The notes under the pieces: model-generated
What the model was told of the DNA's origin: nothing
The model's input: only the letters and a program-made list of their open reading frames with translations
Databases searched by the model: none
Shown here: piece after piece, positions 46,186-57,740 of the stretch
Numbering within the stretch: position 1 is the first letter of the stretch
Layout: each line of letters starts with the position of its first letter
Assembly (NCBI GenBank): GCA_020002185.1
Contig: CM034541.1
Span: forward strand, 34,595,852 to 34,659,851
Source of the DNA: Paraescarpia echinospica
Taxonomy: Eukaryota > Annelida > Polychaeta > Sabellida > Siboglinidae
Reading direction: 5' to 3'
Length of the DNA stretch: 64,000 bases
Made by a program: the position numbers and the translations under genes

Positions 46186-47318
46186 TGGCTGTTTGAGTGT
46201 AGTAGTTCAGTTGCTAATTGAGCGTCGACATGGCAGGTTTCACGAAGCGGCTAAGAACGTCCTTAACGCCAAGATGATTGTCTTAGTTAATTATGTTTTT
46301 TTTTTATAAATATAAGCGAACTAAAAAGTTTACGCAAACACATGACGCTAAGTAATTGTGTAACTTTAAGTATGCTTCATAAAACCGGCCCAGGTCCATT
46401 ACTGGCTCACCCACGTTGACGGGCAAGTATTGTCAACAGCGATAAACAACGTTCTATCTACGTGCATATTTGTATCAACGCCATGTTCCCGATCCAAACC
46501 GCGATGTTATCGTAACCCTGTATTGTGATATGTCGTGTCAGCCTCTGGCCAGGTATGTTATCGAGAATAACATATTTCGGAGCCTAAGGCGTTGAAATTG
46601 ACGTAGTCATACTGCGCGGCTTTTGGCCGCCTCAGATACTTGTGCACATCTGGTTTAGTTTGTTGATAGCAGTAATTTATTAACAATTCCTGGCGGGTAT
46701 AACATAGTAACACAGTCTACTAAAAGTAAAGCCGTTCCCGAACACTTCTAAGGTAACACGGAGTTAGGCTCTACGCAGTTTAGTTCTCTCACTGCAACTA
46801 ATCGCCTTACCAGGTAGCAACATTCATTGGGTCTAGATAGATTTCTTTAATTCGCGAATATATATATATATATATCGACAACATCACTTTACGTTTTTGG
46901 GCGGTGTACGTTGGAACAGAATTACAACTTCAACAGACATGTTTCTAACGACATCCTACAAGTTCAGGTACAAAATACTACTTAAACGGATAAATAAAAG
47001 ATGGACATTAGACAGCTGAGATACCGTATGTCGATCTTCATGGCCTCCCGGAAATAATAATTGATAAACTCGTCACAAGAATATTCAAAGAAAGAATTAC
47101 ACCACAGATAATGCAATACATAGAAGAAAACATTTTGTTAAGTACAAAGCCGTGTGGTACATATCACAACTCAATTATTCAACTTACATAAATTCTACAC
47201 AATAACGACGTTTTCCACTTGTATCTAATCCTGCAATGCCGTTTGATATCACTGTTTAAAATGGCTCAAGCTGCATATATTTTCATGTATTTCTAATCTT
47301 GACATAAATTTATATGTA
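46186..47318 (-). repeat. Modular repeat segment B with MITE, second full minus copy
   Basis: Nearly identical to 32,906-33,880 and extends further towards C, with GAACGTCCTTAACGCCAAGA as in the 28.4-kb copy. It contains the MITE at 46,557-47,069 and an (AT)9 run at about 46,858. Confidence 0.85.
46557..47069. mobile_element. MITE-like insertion, copy 3
   Basis: About 98% like copy 2 (33,110-33,624), with the same ends. It sits at the same place in B, so it was copied with B and was not inserted independently. Confidence 0.65.
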
Positions 47319-48627
47319 ATATATTGGCTATTCGGTAATCTCCTCAGCATAAATGTGTGGCTAGCACTACAGTCTCTATGTTGGCTATTCGGTAGTCTCC
47401 TCTGCATACATGTGTGGCTAGCACTGCAGTCTCTATGTTGGCTATTCGGTAATCTCCTCTGCATAAACGTGTGGCTAGCACTGCAGTCTCTGTGTTGGTT
47501 GTTCGGTAATCTCCTCTGCATAAACGTGTGGCTAGCATTGCAGTCTCTATGTTGGTTATTCGGTAGTCTCCTCTGCATAAACATGTGGCTAGCACTGCAG
47601 TTTTATGTTGGCTATACGGTAATCTCCTCTGCATAAACGTGTGGCTAGCACTGCAGTCTCTATGTTGGCTATTCGGTAATCTCCTCTGCATAAACGTGTG
47701 GCTAGCACTGCAGTCTCTATGTTGGTTATTCGGTAATCTCCTCTGCATAAACGTGCGGCTAGCACTGCAGTCTCTATGTTGGCTATTCGGTAATCTCCTC
47801 TGCATAAACGTATGCCTAGCAAATGCAGTCTCTATGTTGGCTATTCGGTAATCTCCTCTGCATAAACGTGTGGCTAGCACTGCAGTCTCTATGTTGGCTA
47901 TTCGGTAATCTCCTCTGCATAAACGTGTGGCTAGCACTGCAGTCTCTATGTTGGCTATTCGGTAATCTCCTCTGCATAAACGTGTGGCTAGCACTGCAGT
48001 CTCTATGTTGGTTATTCGGTAATCTCCTCTGCATAAACGTGCGGCTAGCACTGCAGTCTCTATGTTGGCTATTCGGTAATCTCCTCTGCATAAACGTATG
48101 CCTAGCAAATGCAGTCTCTATGTTGGCTATTCGGTAATCTCCTCTGCATAAACGTGTGGCTAGCACTGCAGTCTCTATGTTGGCTATTCGGTAATCTCCT
48201 CTGCATAAACGTGTGGCTAGCACTGCAGTCTCTATGTTGGCTATTCGGTAATCTCCTCTGCATAAACGTGTGACTAACACTGCAGTCTCTATGGTGGCTA
48301 TTCGGTAATCACCTCTGCATAAACGTGTGGCTAGCACTACAGTCTCTATGTTGGATATTCGGTAATCTCCTCTGCATAAACGTGTGGCTAGCACTGCAGT
48401 CTCTATGTTGGCTATTCGGTAATCTCCTCTGCATAAACGTGTGACTAGCACTGCAGTCTCTATGTTGGCTATTCGGTAATCTCCTCTGCATAAACGTGTG
48501 GCTAGCACTGCAGTCTCTATGTTGGCTATTCGGTAATCTCCTCTGCATAAACGTGTGGCTAGCACTGCAGTCTCTATGTTGGCTATTCGGTAATCTCCTC
48601 TGTATAGACGTGTGGCTAGCACTGCAG
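47319..48627 (-). repeat. A minisatellite, 57-bp unit, about 23 copies
   Basis: Same unit as 33,881-36,727. The variant CGTATGCCTAGCAAATGCAG occurs at about 47,809 and 48,095, 286 bp apart, marking a duplicated five-unit block. Confidence 0.97.
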
Positions 48628-50437
48628 TCTCTATGTTGCCTGATGGCTGTTTTTGTGTGGTTCCACCACAAATGACAAGTATACACGGGAGAGCAACATT
48701 ATTTAAACAGAATAAATTTGACAGCGTGTGAGTACATTCGAAACTTACGAACAAATACATTACCACGTGGATATTACTGATGTCTTTGTAAACACCTTTA
48801 CCTTACTGTTCCGTTTAAGTTGAAAGGTAATCTTCATACAAAATGTAGGGTCATTCGACATGAAATCAACATTATTCTTCACCCTTGCAATTTTAATGAA
48901 ATTTTGCACAAATGTTGGGCCCAGTGGCGGATTAAAACATTCGTGGGCCGCTTCATGAAACTATGCTACATAGTAGCGAACACCGTGCTTCGTGAAGACA
49001 TCCGAAATGTCTAGTCCACAAGCGAACACATATTGAATACTGGTAATCAGTGTTCAATAATAACAACGCAAAAGCATAGCTCACGCGGAGAACTAGGCAC
49101 AGGAGGAAGATATCAGCTGTTTTCATGCTGTATGATAGTGTGTTTAGCAGTGTAGCTCAATAAAATACTATTTTAGCATGTAAATTGCTTCCGGACTCGG
49201 TTACATTCATAGTTTTGAAAATATGGCAAGCTACGTTGTTTGGAACGGAGCTAAATTAGGGCCACAACATTTTATTGGCACAAAGTAGTTCTGTTAGTTA
49301 TGTTGGTTGACGGGATGCCATGGTGGTTGACAGTTATGATAGTAATATTTATCAAACGTTGGAAAACACAATATCGATACATAGGTTGTACCACCTTTCC
49401 CCGTGCCGTGGCTGCCTTATCGGGTACTAAATATACCCAAGATAGAATTTAGATACAGACAACGGAATGTTAATTTGCCATATGTGTTCTATACTTCTTC
49501 TTTTTTAGTTTTAGCTTAACCTATCAATTGTAATGGATATTTTTAGACTTAATTGTTTTTATTATATTTATTTATTGATCTTTTATTGTATGTTCGTGGG
49601 TATGTTTGATGGAACTGTATGTTTTGACACCAAGTCACATTCCTAATTGACATATATTTTATGTCAGTAATGGCAATCTGTATAATTTGCTCGCAGATGT
49701 TCGCTGTTTGTTTAAAATAACGAAGGTAACAGGGGTAGTTCTAGAAAACGAGTCTAGGGGGTGTACAAAAACATCCACTGGCATCCGAACTAAATCGTGT
49801 AGAAATGTTTTCACTGTCTCGCCGCCATAACTTCAGCTTCTCCGCGCTTGCTCGCTTCACCTTATTGTAATCTGAACGGGAGCACATTTCAAACAGTCTA
49901 AGGGGCACGGTCACGTGGGCCCATTCAAAAATTCTACGGGCTTGCAAAATTACAAAGGTCTAGGCGGGGACACGTGCCCCCAGTCCCCCTGGATGCGCTT
50001 ATGAGTAGGAGAGAATGTGATGTTCACGCCCATTGTTAGGCCCTAGTCGTGATAGTGTAGAACTGTCAAATGATATTCGTATTGCTCTACTATTGACACG
50101 AGGGTAGATATAGAGGCATATTGTGTCAGCGTCTACTTCATGGTGCCAAGTCCAAGACGCAGGGGCCGTTTTCCCGAAGTATTTGCAGCGCGCACGTGGT
50201 TCTTGCGATTGTTAGGTTACGTTTTCCGTATTACGCGCACATTACGTTGTAGAGTGGTTTGTGAATACAGGTCTGTGCGATGCGCCAAGTGCTGTAACGT
50301 AGTGTGTAGTGCGTAGTTTGTGCATCATACTCTCGCTTTCAGCTACAGCCGCCAGATATATCCTTGGAATGAAAAGGGAGCCTAGTACGTAAGTCTCCCC
50401 TGCTGGTACATAGCCAAGACTCTAGCAAAACCTCCTT
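48628..50437 (-). repeat. Modular repeat segment T, minus copy 2
   Basis: Near-identical duplicate of 36,728-38,520 (for example 3-12-bp indels at about 48,872 and 50,006). It ends at the same CAAGACTCTAGC-AAACCTCCTTG junction, followed by a LINE. No gene is seen. Confidence 0.85.
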
Positions 50438-50639
50438 GTGGTACACTGCGGATACTGGGCACCTTGCGACCCCAGGCTAATGTGCTAGGGATCTCGGAGC
50501 AGATAAGAGCCCGGATGATGTTCAAGGCCCACCACCGTGTGTACACGTCCCGACACTCACTATTCCGGGGTAGCCGACGCGCCATTTTGTCTGGCAGTGG
50601 TGAGAAATCAGCGAAGCCCAGGTGGATCGTCTCGCCGGC

Positions 50640-51097
50640 GGCGACCCAGATGCGAAGTCCGGCTGGGAAGTCTCAATGTGGGAGCGATGAAGGGTAAAGT
50701 ATTGGAAGTGTTAAACATGACGGACAGGAGGAAATTAGACATGTTGTGTGTACAAGAAACTAAATGGAAAGGAGGCCGGGCAAGGGCATTGGCAGGAGGG
50801 TATAAGATGCTACATGCAGGAGGAGATGGAAGGAGTAACGGTGTAGGCATCATGCTAATAGAGGAGATCAGTAGAGACGTCGTGAGAGTAGAGAGATGGC
50901 AAGGGAGGATCTTTATGGCATGGATGATGGTGAGAAAAATAGCTGATGTGGGTCATGTCCGTGTATGGACCTCAAACAGGAAGGGCAGAGGGAGGGAGAA
51001 GGGCTTTGAGAGAAGTGCTGGAAAGACTTATGGGACCGGTAGAAGCGCATGTGACGATGTGCATAGCTGGTGATTTTAATGCACACGTAGGTACAGC
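50640..51097 (+). pseudogene. APE endonuclease, N-terminal part (interrupted)
   Basis: The frame reads VRLGSLNVGAMKGK, then KLDMLCVQETKWKG with the metal-binding Glu, then NGVGIMLIEE. A shift near 50,930 moves it to a frame with MSVYGPQTGRAEGG and CIAGDFNAHVG (about 51,060-51,093). Order and spacing are those of an APE domain of the RTE/Nimb type. A host DNA-repair gene is unlikely given the family copies nearby. It continues after the nested element at 55,058. Confidence 0.8.
51089..51097. other. Target-site duplication, left copy
   Basis: AGGTACAGC is found again at 55,058-55,066 and directly brackets the nested LINE. Confidence 0.85.
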
Positions 51098-51204
51098 TGT
51101 GGGTACATGGCGTAGAGGCGCGTTCCCTGGGTGGCGGATTGGGGAGCCCTCCTTTGGGGGGTTGCACGTGAATAATACGGAATAGCGTGCCGCGGACCAA
51201 CGTA

Positions 51205-51395
51205 CCATAGGAGAATGGAAAACTCTGAGTCCAAAACCGGGCAGATGGAGCTCGTCAGCCTTGGAAGGCAGTCCACCTAGGAGAAGGAAATCTCTGATTC
51301 AAAACCCGGGTAGCTGGAACTCGTCAGCCTTGGATGGCAGTCCAGCTAGGAGAAGGAAAACTCTGACTCCAAACCTCCGCTGCCTTGCGGCTATA
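51205..51395 (+). promoter_or_regulatory. 5' UTR tandem repeats of the nested LINE
   Basis: Two and a half units of about 69 bp, each with TAGGAGAAGGAAA, CTCGTCAGCCTTGGA and GGCAGTCCA. Repeated 5' UTR monomers in LINEs can act as promoters; that role here is inferred from position only. Confidence 0.6.
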
Positions 51396-51856
51396 CCGGA
51401 TCTCGTGAAAGGCTTCGGGAGTAAACCCCGAGGAGAAATCCGGAGCTGGAGTCCCAAAGGCAGTTCGTCGTTGACTTCAACATCGTTCTGGCAACTCCTG
51501 CGACAGCTCCGGTTTACATCAGTGACGTGGAGGGGGGGACCTGCTGCATGGGCAACAGCTTGTCTTCCATATCACCCTTGCCCAGGCCTGCGCCCTGGAG
51601 AGGACACTACAGCGCCGCTGCAAAGCGACGACACAACACGAGAAGTGGCAGTTACCGGTGATAAGTCTCAGTACTCCATTGGCGTAGAGTTGAGGCGCCA
51701 GGGGTCACTTCTGACAGTGGGAGAGGTCATCGTGCCTCATTGGATAGCTACCGCCCGCTTTAAACTGGGCAGCCCCCGGTCAATAAGGTGCTATCCCGCC
51801 ACAGTTCGCCTGCCTTACTGGGTGCGTGGGGTTTAGGGCTGCGAAAAGCCTGACAA

Positions 51857-54800
51857 GTGGACTGTAAAACCCAAGCACCAGGCAAGAAAAGCAACACAAG
51901 AAACAAGCCAGCACTAAAAGTAGGATGCTGGAACGTAAGGACCATGACCACCGGCCTATCAACGGACCTGCAGGACATGAGCGACGCACGAAAGACGGCA
52001 GTGATCAACAACGAACTGCTGAGACTGCAAGTGGATATCGTAGCACTACAAGAGACCCGCCTTGCCGAAACCGGCTTTCTTCGAGAAAAGGATTTCACCT
52101 TCTTCTGGCGTGGAAAAGCTGCAGACGAGACCAGAGAGTACGGCGTTGGATTTGCCGTGAAGAACTCACTGCTGAACATGATAGAACCTGGTGAGGTAGG
52201 AACAGAGAGGATTCTCACCCTACGTCTCCACACAACAGACGGACCTGTCAGCCTCATCAGCGTCTACGCCCCCACCCTCCACTCTACCCAGGAGGCAAAA
52301 GACGAGTTTTACGACCAGCTGCAGTCAGTCATCCAGAAAATCCCAATCACCGAAAGCCTGCTTCTACTCGGCGACTTCAATGCACGAGTCGGCGCCGACC
52401 ACGCCTCCTGGCCGCGATGCCTGGGACGATTTGGAATCGACAGCATGAACGAGAACGGGCAACGACTACTCGAGCTATGCACACTCCACGATCTGTGCAT
52501 TACTAACACCTTTTTTCAGACGAAACTGCAGCACAAAGTATCGTGGCGACATCCCCGCTCCAAACGATGGCACCAGTTGGACCTGATTCTCACGCGACGC
52601 TGTCAACTGAGAAGCGTCCTCACCACACGTTCCTATCACAGCGCTGATTGCGACACAGATCATTCGCTGGTCTGCTGTAAGATCAGGATTCAACCCAAGA
52701 AGTTTCATCGCGCCAAACCGTCAGGGAAGCCACGTATCGACACCAGCAAGGCAAAGGACCCAGGGAAGGTGGAGATGCTTGCGAAGAGCCTGGAAGACGC
52801 CCTGCAGGCGAAACCCCCAGAGGGAGACGCAAAGCAGAGATGGGATCACCTCAGGGACACGATCCACGGCACGGCATTCTCTGTCTTCGGCAGGAAGCAG
52901 GGGAGGACTCAGGATTGGTTCGAGGCAAATGCCACTGAACTCAACACTATGATTGAGGAAAAGCGTGCCGCATTGCTGGAACACAAGCGACAGCCAACAC
53001 AATCAACACTGCAAGCTATTAGAGAAGCTGGGGGTAAAGTGCAGCGCACAGCCAGAAGATGTGCCAACGACTATTGGATACAACTCTGTGAGAGTATTCA
53101 GTTGGCAGCTGACACGGGAAACATCAGGGGTCTCTACGATGGTATATCAAGAAGGCAATCGGACCAACACACAGCAAGACAGCTCCACTCAAATCAACTA
53201 CTGGTGAAACTATCACAGACAAGAGCAAGCAAATGGAGAGGTGGGTGGAGCATTACTCGGACTTGTACGGCAGGAAGAACACCATCTCAGACGCCACACT
53301 GGAAGCTGTGGAGCGCTTGCCTGTCATGGAGAAGCTAGACGAGACGCCAAGCCTGGAGGAGCTCAGCAAAGCCATAGACGGCCTGCCCACATGAAAAGCG
53401 CCAGGGCTGGATGGAATCCCAGCAGAAGTCATCAAAAGTGCAAAGGGACCACTCCTTGAACACCTGCACGCTCTGCTCTGTCAGTGCTGGGTGGAAGGGG
53501 AAGTCCCCCAGGACATGAGAGACTGTAATATCATCACCCTGTACAAGAACAAAGGAGATCGCAGTGACTGCAGTAACTACAGGGGGATCTCCTTGCTGAG
53601 CATCGTCGGTAAAGTATTCGTCCGCGTGGTCCTGAACAGATTTCAGAAGCTGGCTGACAGGGTATATCCAGAGTCACAATGCGGCTTCAGGTCGGAACGC
53701 TCCACGATCGACATGATATTCTACCTGCGACAGCTCCAGGAGAAATGCAGCGAGCAGAAGCAGTCATTCTACATAGCATTCATAGACCTGACAAAGGCCT
53801 TTGACCTCGTGAGCCGCGATGGTCTCTTCAAAGTCCTCGCAAGGATTGGGTGTCCACTAAAGCTTCTGAGCGTGATTCAGTCATTCCACAGAGGTATGAG
53901 AGGAGTCGTCCAGGTCGACGGGTCATCATCAACTCCATTCGATGTGAAAAGCGGAGTCAAGCAGGGGTGCGTGCTTGCCCCCACCCTCTTTGGCATCTAC
54001 TTTGCAGTCATGCTAAAGCATGCCTTCAGAACATCAACCGATGGAATCTACCTCCACACTAGGTCAGATGGCAAACTTTACAGCTTGTCCAGATTGAAAG
54101 CAAAGACCAATATCCGTGAGGTTCTCATCAGAGACATGCTGTTCGCAGATGATGCAGCCTTGACAGCTCACGAGGAGCAACATCTTCAAAATCTTATGGA
54201 TTGCTTCTCCCAAGCCTGCGAGGACTTCAGACTGACAATCAGTCTAAAGAAGACAAATATCATGAGCCAGGACACCGAAAGCCTGCCAGCCATCACCATA
54301 AACAACTACCAGCAGACGGATTGGCCGAGCCACATCAACGTTTGCCAGGTTCTCAAAGAGGGTCTGGAACAACGCCAAACTGACCCTGAACACCAAGATG
54401 ACTGTCTACAGAGCCTGTGTCCTCAGTGCCCTCTTATATGGCAGCGATTCATGGACTCTGTACACGAGGCAAGAAAGGAGGCTCAACACTTTCCACATGC
54501 GCAGCCTGAGGCGGATTCTGGGCATCAAATGGTCGGACCGCATAACAAATAACGAGGTCTTCCGACGTGCTGCCACACCCAGCATCTATACTCTGCTACG
54601 ACAACGTCGCCTTCGCTGGCTGGGACACGTCCGCAGGATGCAGGACGGCAGGATCCCCAAGGACCTACTATACGGCGAGCTCGCAACAGGCAAGGGAGCT
54701 CGGGGCCGCCCCCAACTCCAATTCAAAGATGTCTGTAAAAGAGACATGAAGGCTTTGACATGGACATTGACGGATGGGAAGACCTTGCCCAGGATCGCTC

Positions 54801-55005
54801 CCGTTGGAGACAGGAACTGAATCGCAGCCTGCGCAGAGGGGAAAAGAAGTTGCAACTTGCGTCAGACGAACGGAGAATGGGACGCATAAACGGCCAGCAA
54901 GCTCCACCTGCAGACACCGCTTTCAAGTGCAACCGCTGCGACAGGGACTGTCACTCCCGCATCGGCCTGCACAGCCACAACAGGCGCTGTTCCAGTGCCA
55001 ACTGA
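51857..55005 (+). pseudogene. LINE polyprotein: APE endonuclease, reverse transcriptase, zinc knuckle
   Basis: Endonuclease (51,857 to about 52,690): VGCWNVRTM, VALQETRLAE, GVGFAVKN, SVYAPT, LLGDFNARVGADHASW, HQLDLILTR and DCDTDHSLV, all key residues present. The linker is followed by RT: APGLDGIPAEVIK (53,398-53,436), NYRGISLLSIVGKV, FIDLTKAFDLVSR, SGVKQGCVLAPTLF (53,952-53,993), MLFADDAALT (54,136-54,165) and LTISLKKTNIMS. The C-terminus has LRWLGHVRRMQDG and a CNRCDRDC-x11-HNRRC motif (about 54,931-54,993). Lesions: a 2-bp insertion at about 53,143, a Gly-to-TGA change at 53,392-53,394, and a deletion of about 90 bp near 54,315 that shifts the frame. Genome annotations often mislabel this endonuclease as a craniofacial development protein 2-like gene. 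Confidence 0.87.
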
Positions 55006-55057
55006 CTTTTCAGGGCGCAGAACCATGGCCACTTGTGACCGACGGATGCCACTAAGA

Positions 55058-55319
55058 AGGTACAGCAGAGATAGGAGAAGAGGATTCGGTCGGTAGATTC
55101 GGATGGGGTACAAGAAACCGAGAGGACTGGAAGCTAGTAGAGTTGGTGATGCGAAACGGACTGGTAGTGGCCGGGTCGTTCTTCCAAAACAGAGAAAGCC
55201 ACAAATTGTCCTATATGAGTGGCCACCATAAGACAGAGCTTGAACTGCTGGTAGTGAGGAAACAGCAAGTGTGGCGGGTGAAGGACTGTTAGGTTATTGC
55301 TGGGGATCACGTGACTACG
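55058..55319 (+). pseudogene. APE endonuclease, C-terminal part of the split LINE
   Basis: After the second AGGTACAGC the frame reads RFGWGTRNREDW, VMRNGLVVAGSFFQNRESHK and a block ending VWRVKDC, followed by a TAG. The last blocks match the start of the 30,723 copy. The reading frame before the insertion continues here without a shift if one copy of the 9-bp repeat is counted once, so this ORF was open here when it was hit. Confidence 0.82.
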
Positions 55320-56319
55320 NNNNNNNNNNNNNNNNNNNNNNNNNNNNNNNNNNNNNNNNNNNNNNNNNNNNNNNNNNNNNNNNNNNNNNNNNNNNNNNNN
55401 NNNNNNNNNNNNNNNNNNNNNNNNNNNNNNNNNNNNNNNNNNNNNNNNNNNNNNNNNNNNNNNNNNNNNNNNNNNNNNNNNNNNNNNNNNNNNNNNNNNN
55501 NNNNNNNNNNNNNNNNNNNNNNNNNNNNNNNNNNNNNNNNNNNNNNNNNNNNNNNNNNNNNNNNNNNNNNNNNNNNNNNNNNNNNNNNNNNNNNNNNNNN
55601 NNNNNNNNNNNNNNNNNNNNNNNNNNNNNNNNNNNNNNNNNNNNNNNNNNNNNNNNNNNNNNNNNNNNNNNNNNNNNNNNNNNNNNNNNNNNNNNNNNNN
55701 NNNNNNNNNNNNNNNNNNNNNNNNNNNNNNNNNNNNNNNNNNNNNNNNNNNNNNNNNNNNNNNNNNNNNNNNNNNNNNNNNNNNNNNNNNNNNNNNNNNN
55801 NNNNNNNNNNNNNNNNNNNNNNNNNNNNNNNNNNNNNNNNNNNNNNNNNNNNNNNNNNNNNNNNNNNNNNNNNNNNNNNNNNNNNNNNNNNNNNNNNNNN
55901 NNNNNNNNNNNNNNNNNNNNNNNNNNNNNNNNNNNNNNNNNNNNNNNNNNNNNNNNNNNNNNNNNNNNNNNNNNNNNNNNNNNNNNNNNNNNNNNNNNNN
56001 NNNNNNNNNNNNNNNNNNNNNNNNNNNNNNNNNNNNNNNNNNNNNNNNNNNNNNNNNNNNNNNNNNNNNNNNNNNNNNNNNNNNNNNNNNNNNNNNNNNN
56101 NNNNNNNNNNNNNNNNNNNNNNNNNNNNNNNNNNNNNNNNNNNNNNNNNNNNNNNNNNNNNNNNNNNNNNNNNNNNNNNNNNNNNNNNNNNNNNNNNNNN
56201 NNNNNNNNNNNNNNNNNNNNNNNNNNNNNNNNNNNNNNNNNNNNNNNNNNNNNNNNNNNNNNNNNNNNNNNNNNNNNNNNNNNNNNNNNNNNNNNNNNNN
56301 NNNNNNNNNNNNNNNNNNN
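55320..56319. other. Assembly gap, exactly 1,000 N
   Basis: Round-number run of N separating the split RTE-like LINE from a CR1 fragment; size unknown. Confidence 1.
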
Positions 56320-57641
56320 TACCGTTATTCAAAAAAGGTTCGAGAAACAAGTCAGAGAATTATAGACCAGTGAGTTTAACATCAGTGATTTGTAAATTAT
56401 TAGAAAGACTAATTAAAGATCACATGGTGGATTTTCTTGTTAAACAAAACTTGATAAACCCATCTCTACATGGTTTTTTAAAGCGAGGTCATGCTTAACA
56501 AATATGTTATGTTTTTTGGAAGACATCACTAAGTGGGTAGATAAGGGATCACCAGTACATATCGTCTACTTAGATTTTCAAAAAGCTTTCGACAAAGTAC
56601 CACATCAAAGATTACTGCTTAAACTAAAGGCCCATGGCATAGGAAATGGGTATAATAAACTGGATAGAACAATGGTTGATTGACAGAAGACAACGTGTAG
56701 TAGTTGATGGGGAGGCTTCAAACTGGAAATCAGTATTGAGTGGGGTACCACAGGGATCAGTATTAGGTCCTATATTATTCTTAATATATATCAACGATTT
56801 GAATGATGAAATAACAAGCAAGGTGTTGAAATTTGCGGATGATACAAAAGTGTTTAGAACGATTAAAAGTGATGGAGATAGACAGCATTTACAAGATGAT
56901 CTTGACAGGTTGATCAAATGGTCTGAAAAGTGGCAAATGCTGTTCAATTTTGGGAAATGTAAATGCCTCCACACAGGACATGGGAACGAAGAAGTAGAAT
57001 ATACAATGGGGGGTACTGTACTAAGTACTGCTGTAAAAGAAAAGGACTTAGGGTTAACCATTAGTGCTGATATGAAGGTTTCAGAGCAGTGCGGAATTGC
57101 AGCTTCAAAGGGAAATAAAATCCTTGGATTAATTAGGCGAAACATAACGTATAAGGAAAAAGAGCTAATAATACCGCTGTACAAAACAATAGTTAGGCCT
57201 CATTTAGAATATTGTATTCAAGCGTGGAAGCCATATCGCATGAAAGACATAGATATGCTAGAAAGAGTGCAGAGGAGAGCAACTAAAATGATACCAAAAC
57301 TGAGGGATCTTAGTTACGAAATACGCCTAAAAAAATGCAGTTTAACAACACTAGAGACCAGGAGATTGAGAGGAGATCAGATAGAAGTGTTTAAAATATT
57401 GAAGGGTTATGAAAATATTCATAGAAATATTTTTTTCTCAGTTAAGAAAGATAGAAGGACTAGAGGACATGAACTTACATTGGCAAAGGAGCAGAGTAGA
57501 TTGGATATAAGAAAGTTTTCATTTTCACAAAGGACTGTAAATGAATGGAACAGATTACCTGCTGATTGTGTGGGTGCTAGTAGCGTGAATATGTTTAAAA
57601 ATAAAATCGACACATACCTCAGACGGGCGGGATACACATAG
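56320..57641 (+). pseudogene. CR1 reverse transcriptase, partial, two frameshifts
   Basis: Begins at the gap with PLFKKGSRNKSENYRPVS. A T-run one base shorter than in copy 2 shifts the frame near 56,480, and an extra G at about 56,648 shifts it again. From 56,646 to 57,641 the frame is open with SGVPQGSVLGP, KFADDTKVF (both Asp kept), LEYCIQAWKPY, RRATKMIPKL and NEWNRLPADCVGASS to the natural stop. The C-terminal 331 residues are therefore better preserved than in copy 2. Confidence 0.88.
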
Positions 57642-57740
57642 ATAAAAGGGTCGGACTCTCGATAAGCCAAAGGGCTTCCTTGTCCACCTGCCACCTAGAG
57701 TTAATTCTCTGGGTGGCAATCTTGTTAAATCTTGTTAAAT
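56320..57740 (+). mobile_element. CR1 3' half, copy 4, duplicate of 9,936-11,357
   Basis: It differs from copy 2 by scattered substitutions and single-base indels only, and has the same last tail units and the same junction with the E array (AATCTATTGTTTCC). It must be the same insertion event as copy 2, copied or assembled twice. Confidence 0.9.

Larger units (their letters stand above)
51098..55057 (+). mobile_element. Nearly full-length LINE (I/Nimb or RTE-like, with C-terminal zinc knuckle) nested in another LINE
   Basis: About 3.96 kb. It has a 5' UTR with tandem repeats, one long coding region for endonuclease and reverse transcriptase with a C-terminal Cys/His motif, and a short 3' end (GACGGATGCCACTAAGA) without poly(A). 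A 9-bp target-site duplication flanks it. It is GC-richer than its surroundings. It is the most complete LINE in the window, with only three obvious coding lesions. Confidence 0.88.
50438..55319 (+). mobile_element. RTE/Nimb-like LINE, third copy, split by a nested LINE and by the gap
   Basis: The left part (50,438-51,097) has a 5' UTR and the start of the endonuclease. The right part (55,058-55,319) has the end of the endonuclease and runs into the gap. The two halves are separated by a 3.96-kb insertion bordered by the 9-bp repeat AGGTACAGC. This is the only copy of the family with its 5' end present. Confidence 0.82.

Noticed and set aside
50640..51073. Host AP-endonuclease or craniofacial-development gene at 50.6 or 51.9 kb
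   Set aside because: Both endonuclease domains are followed, or in related copies followed, by reverse transcriptase and have target-site duplications or LINE neighbours.
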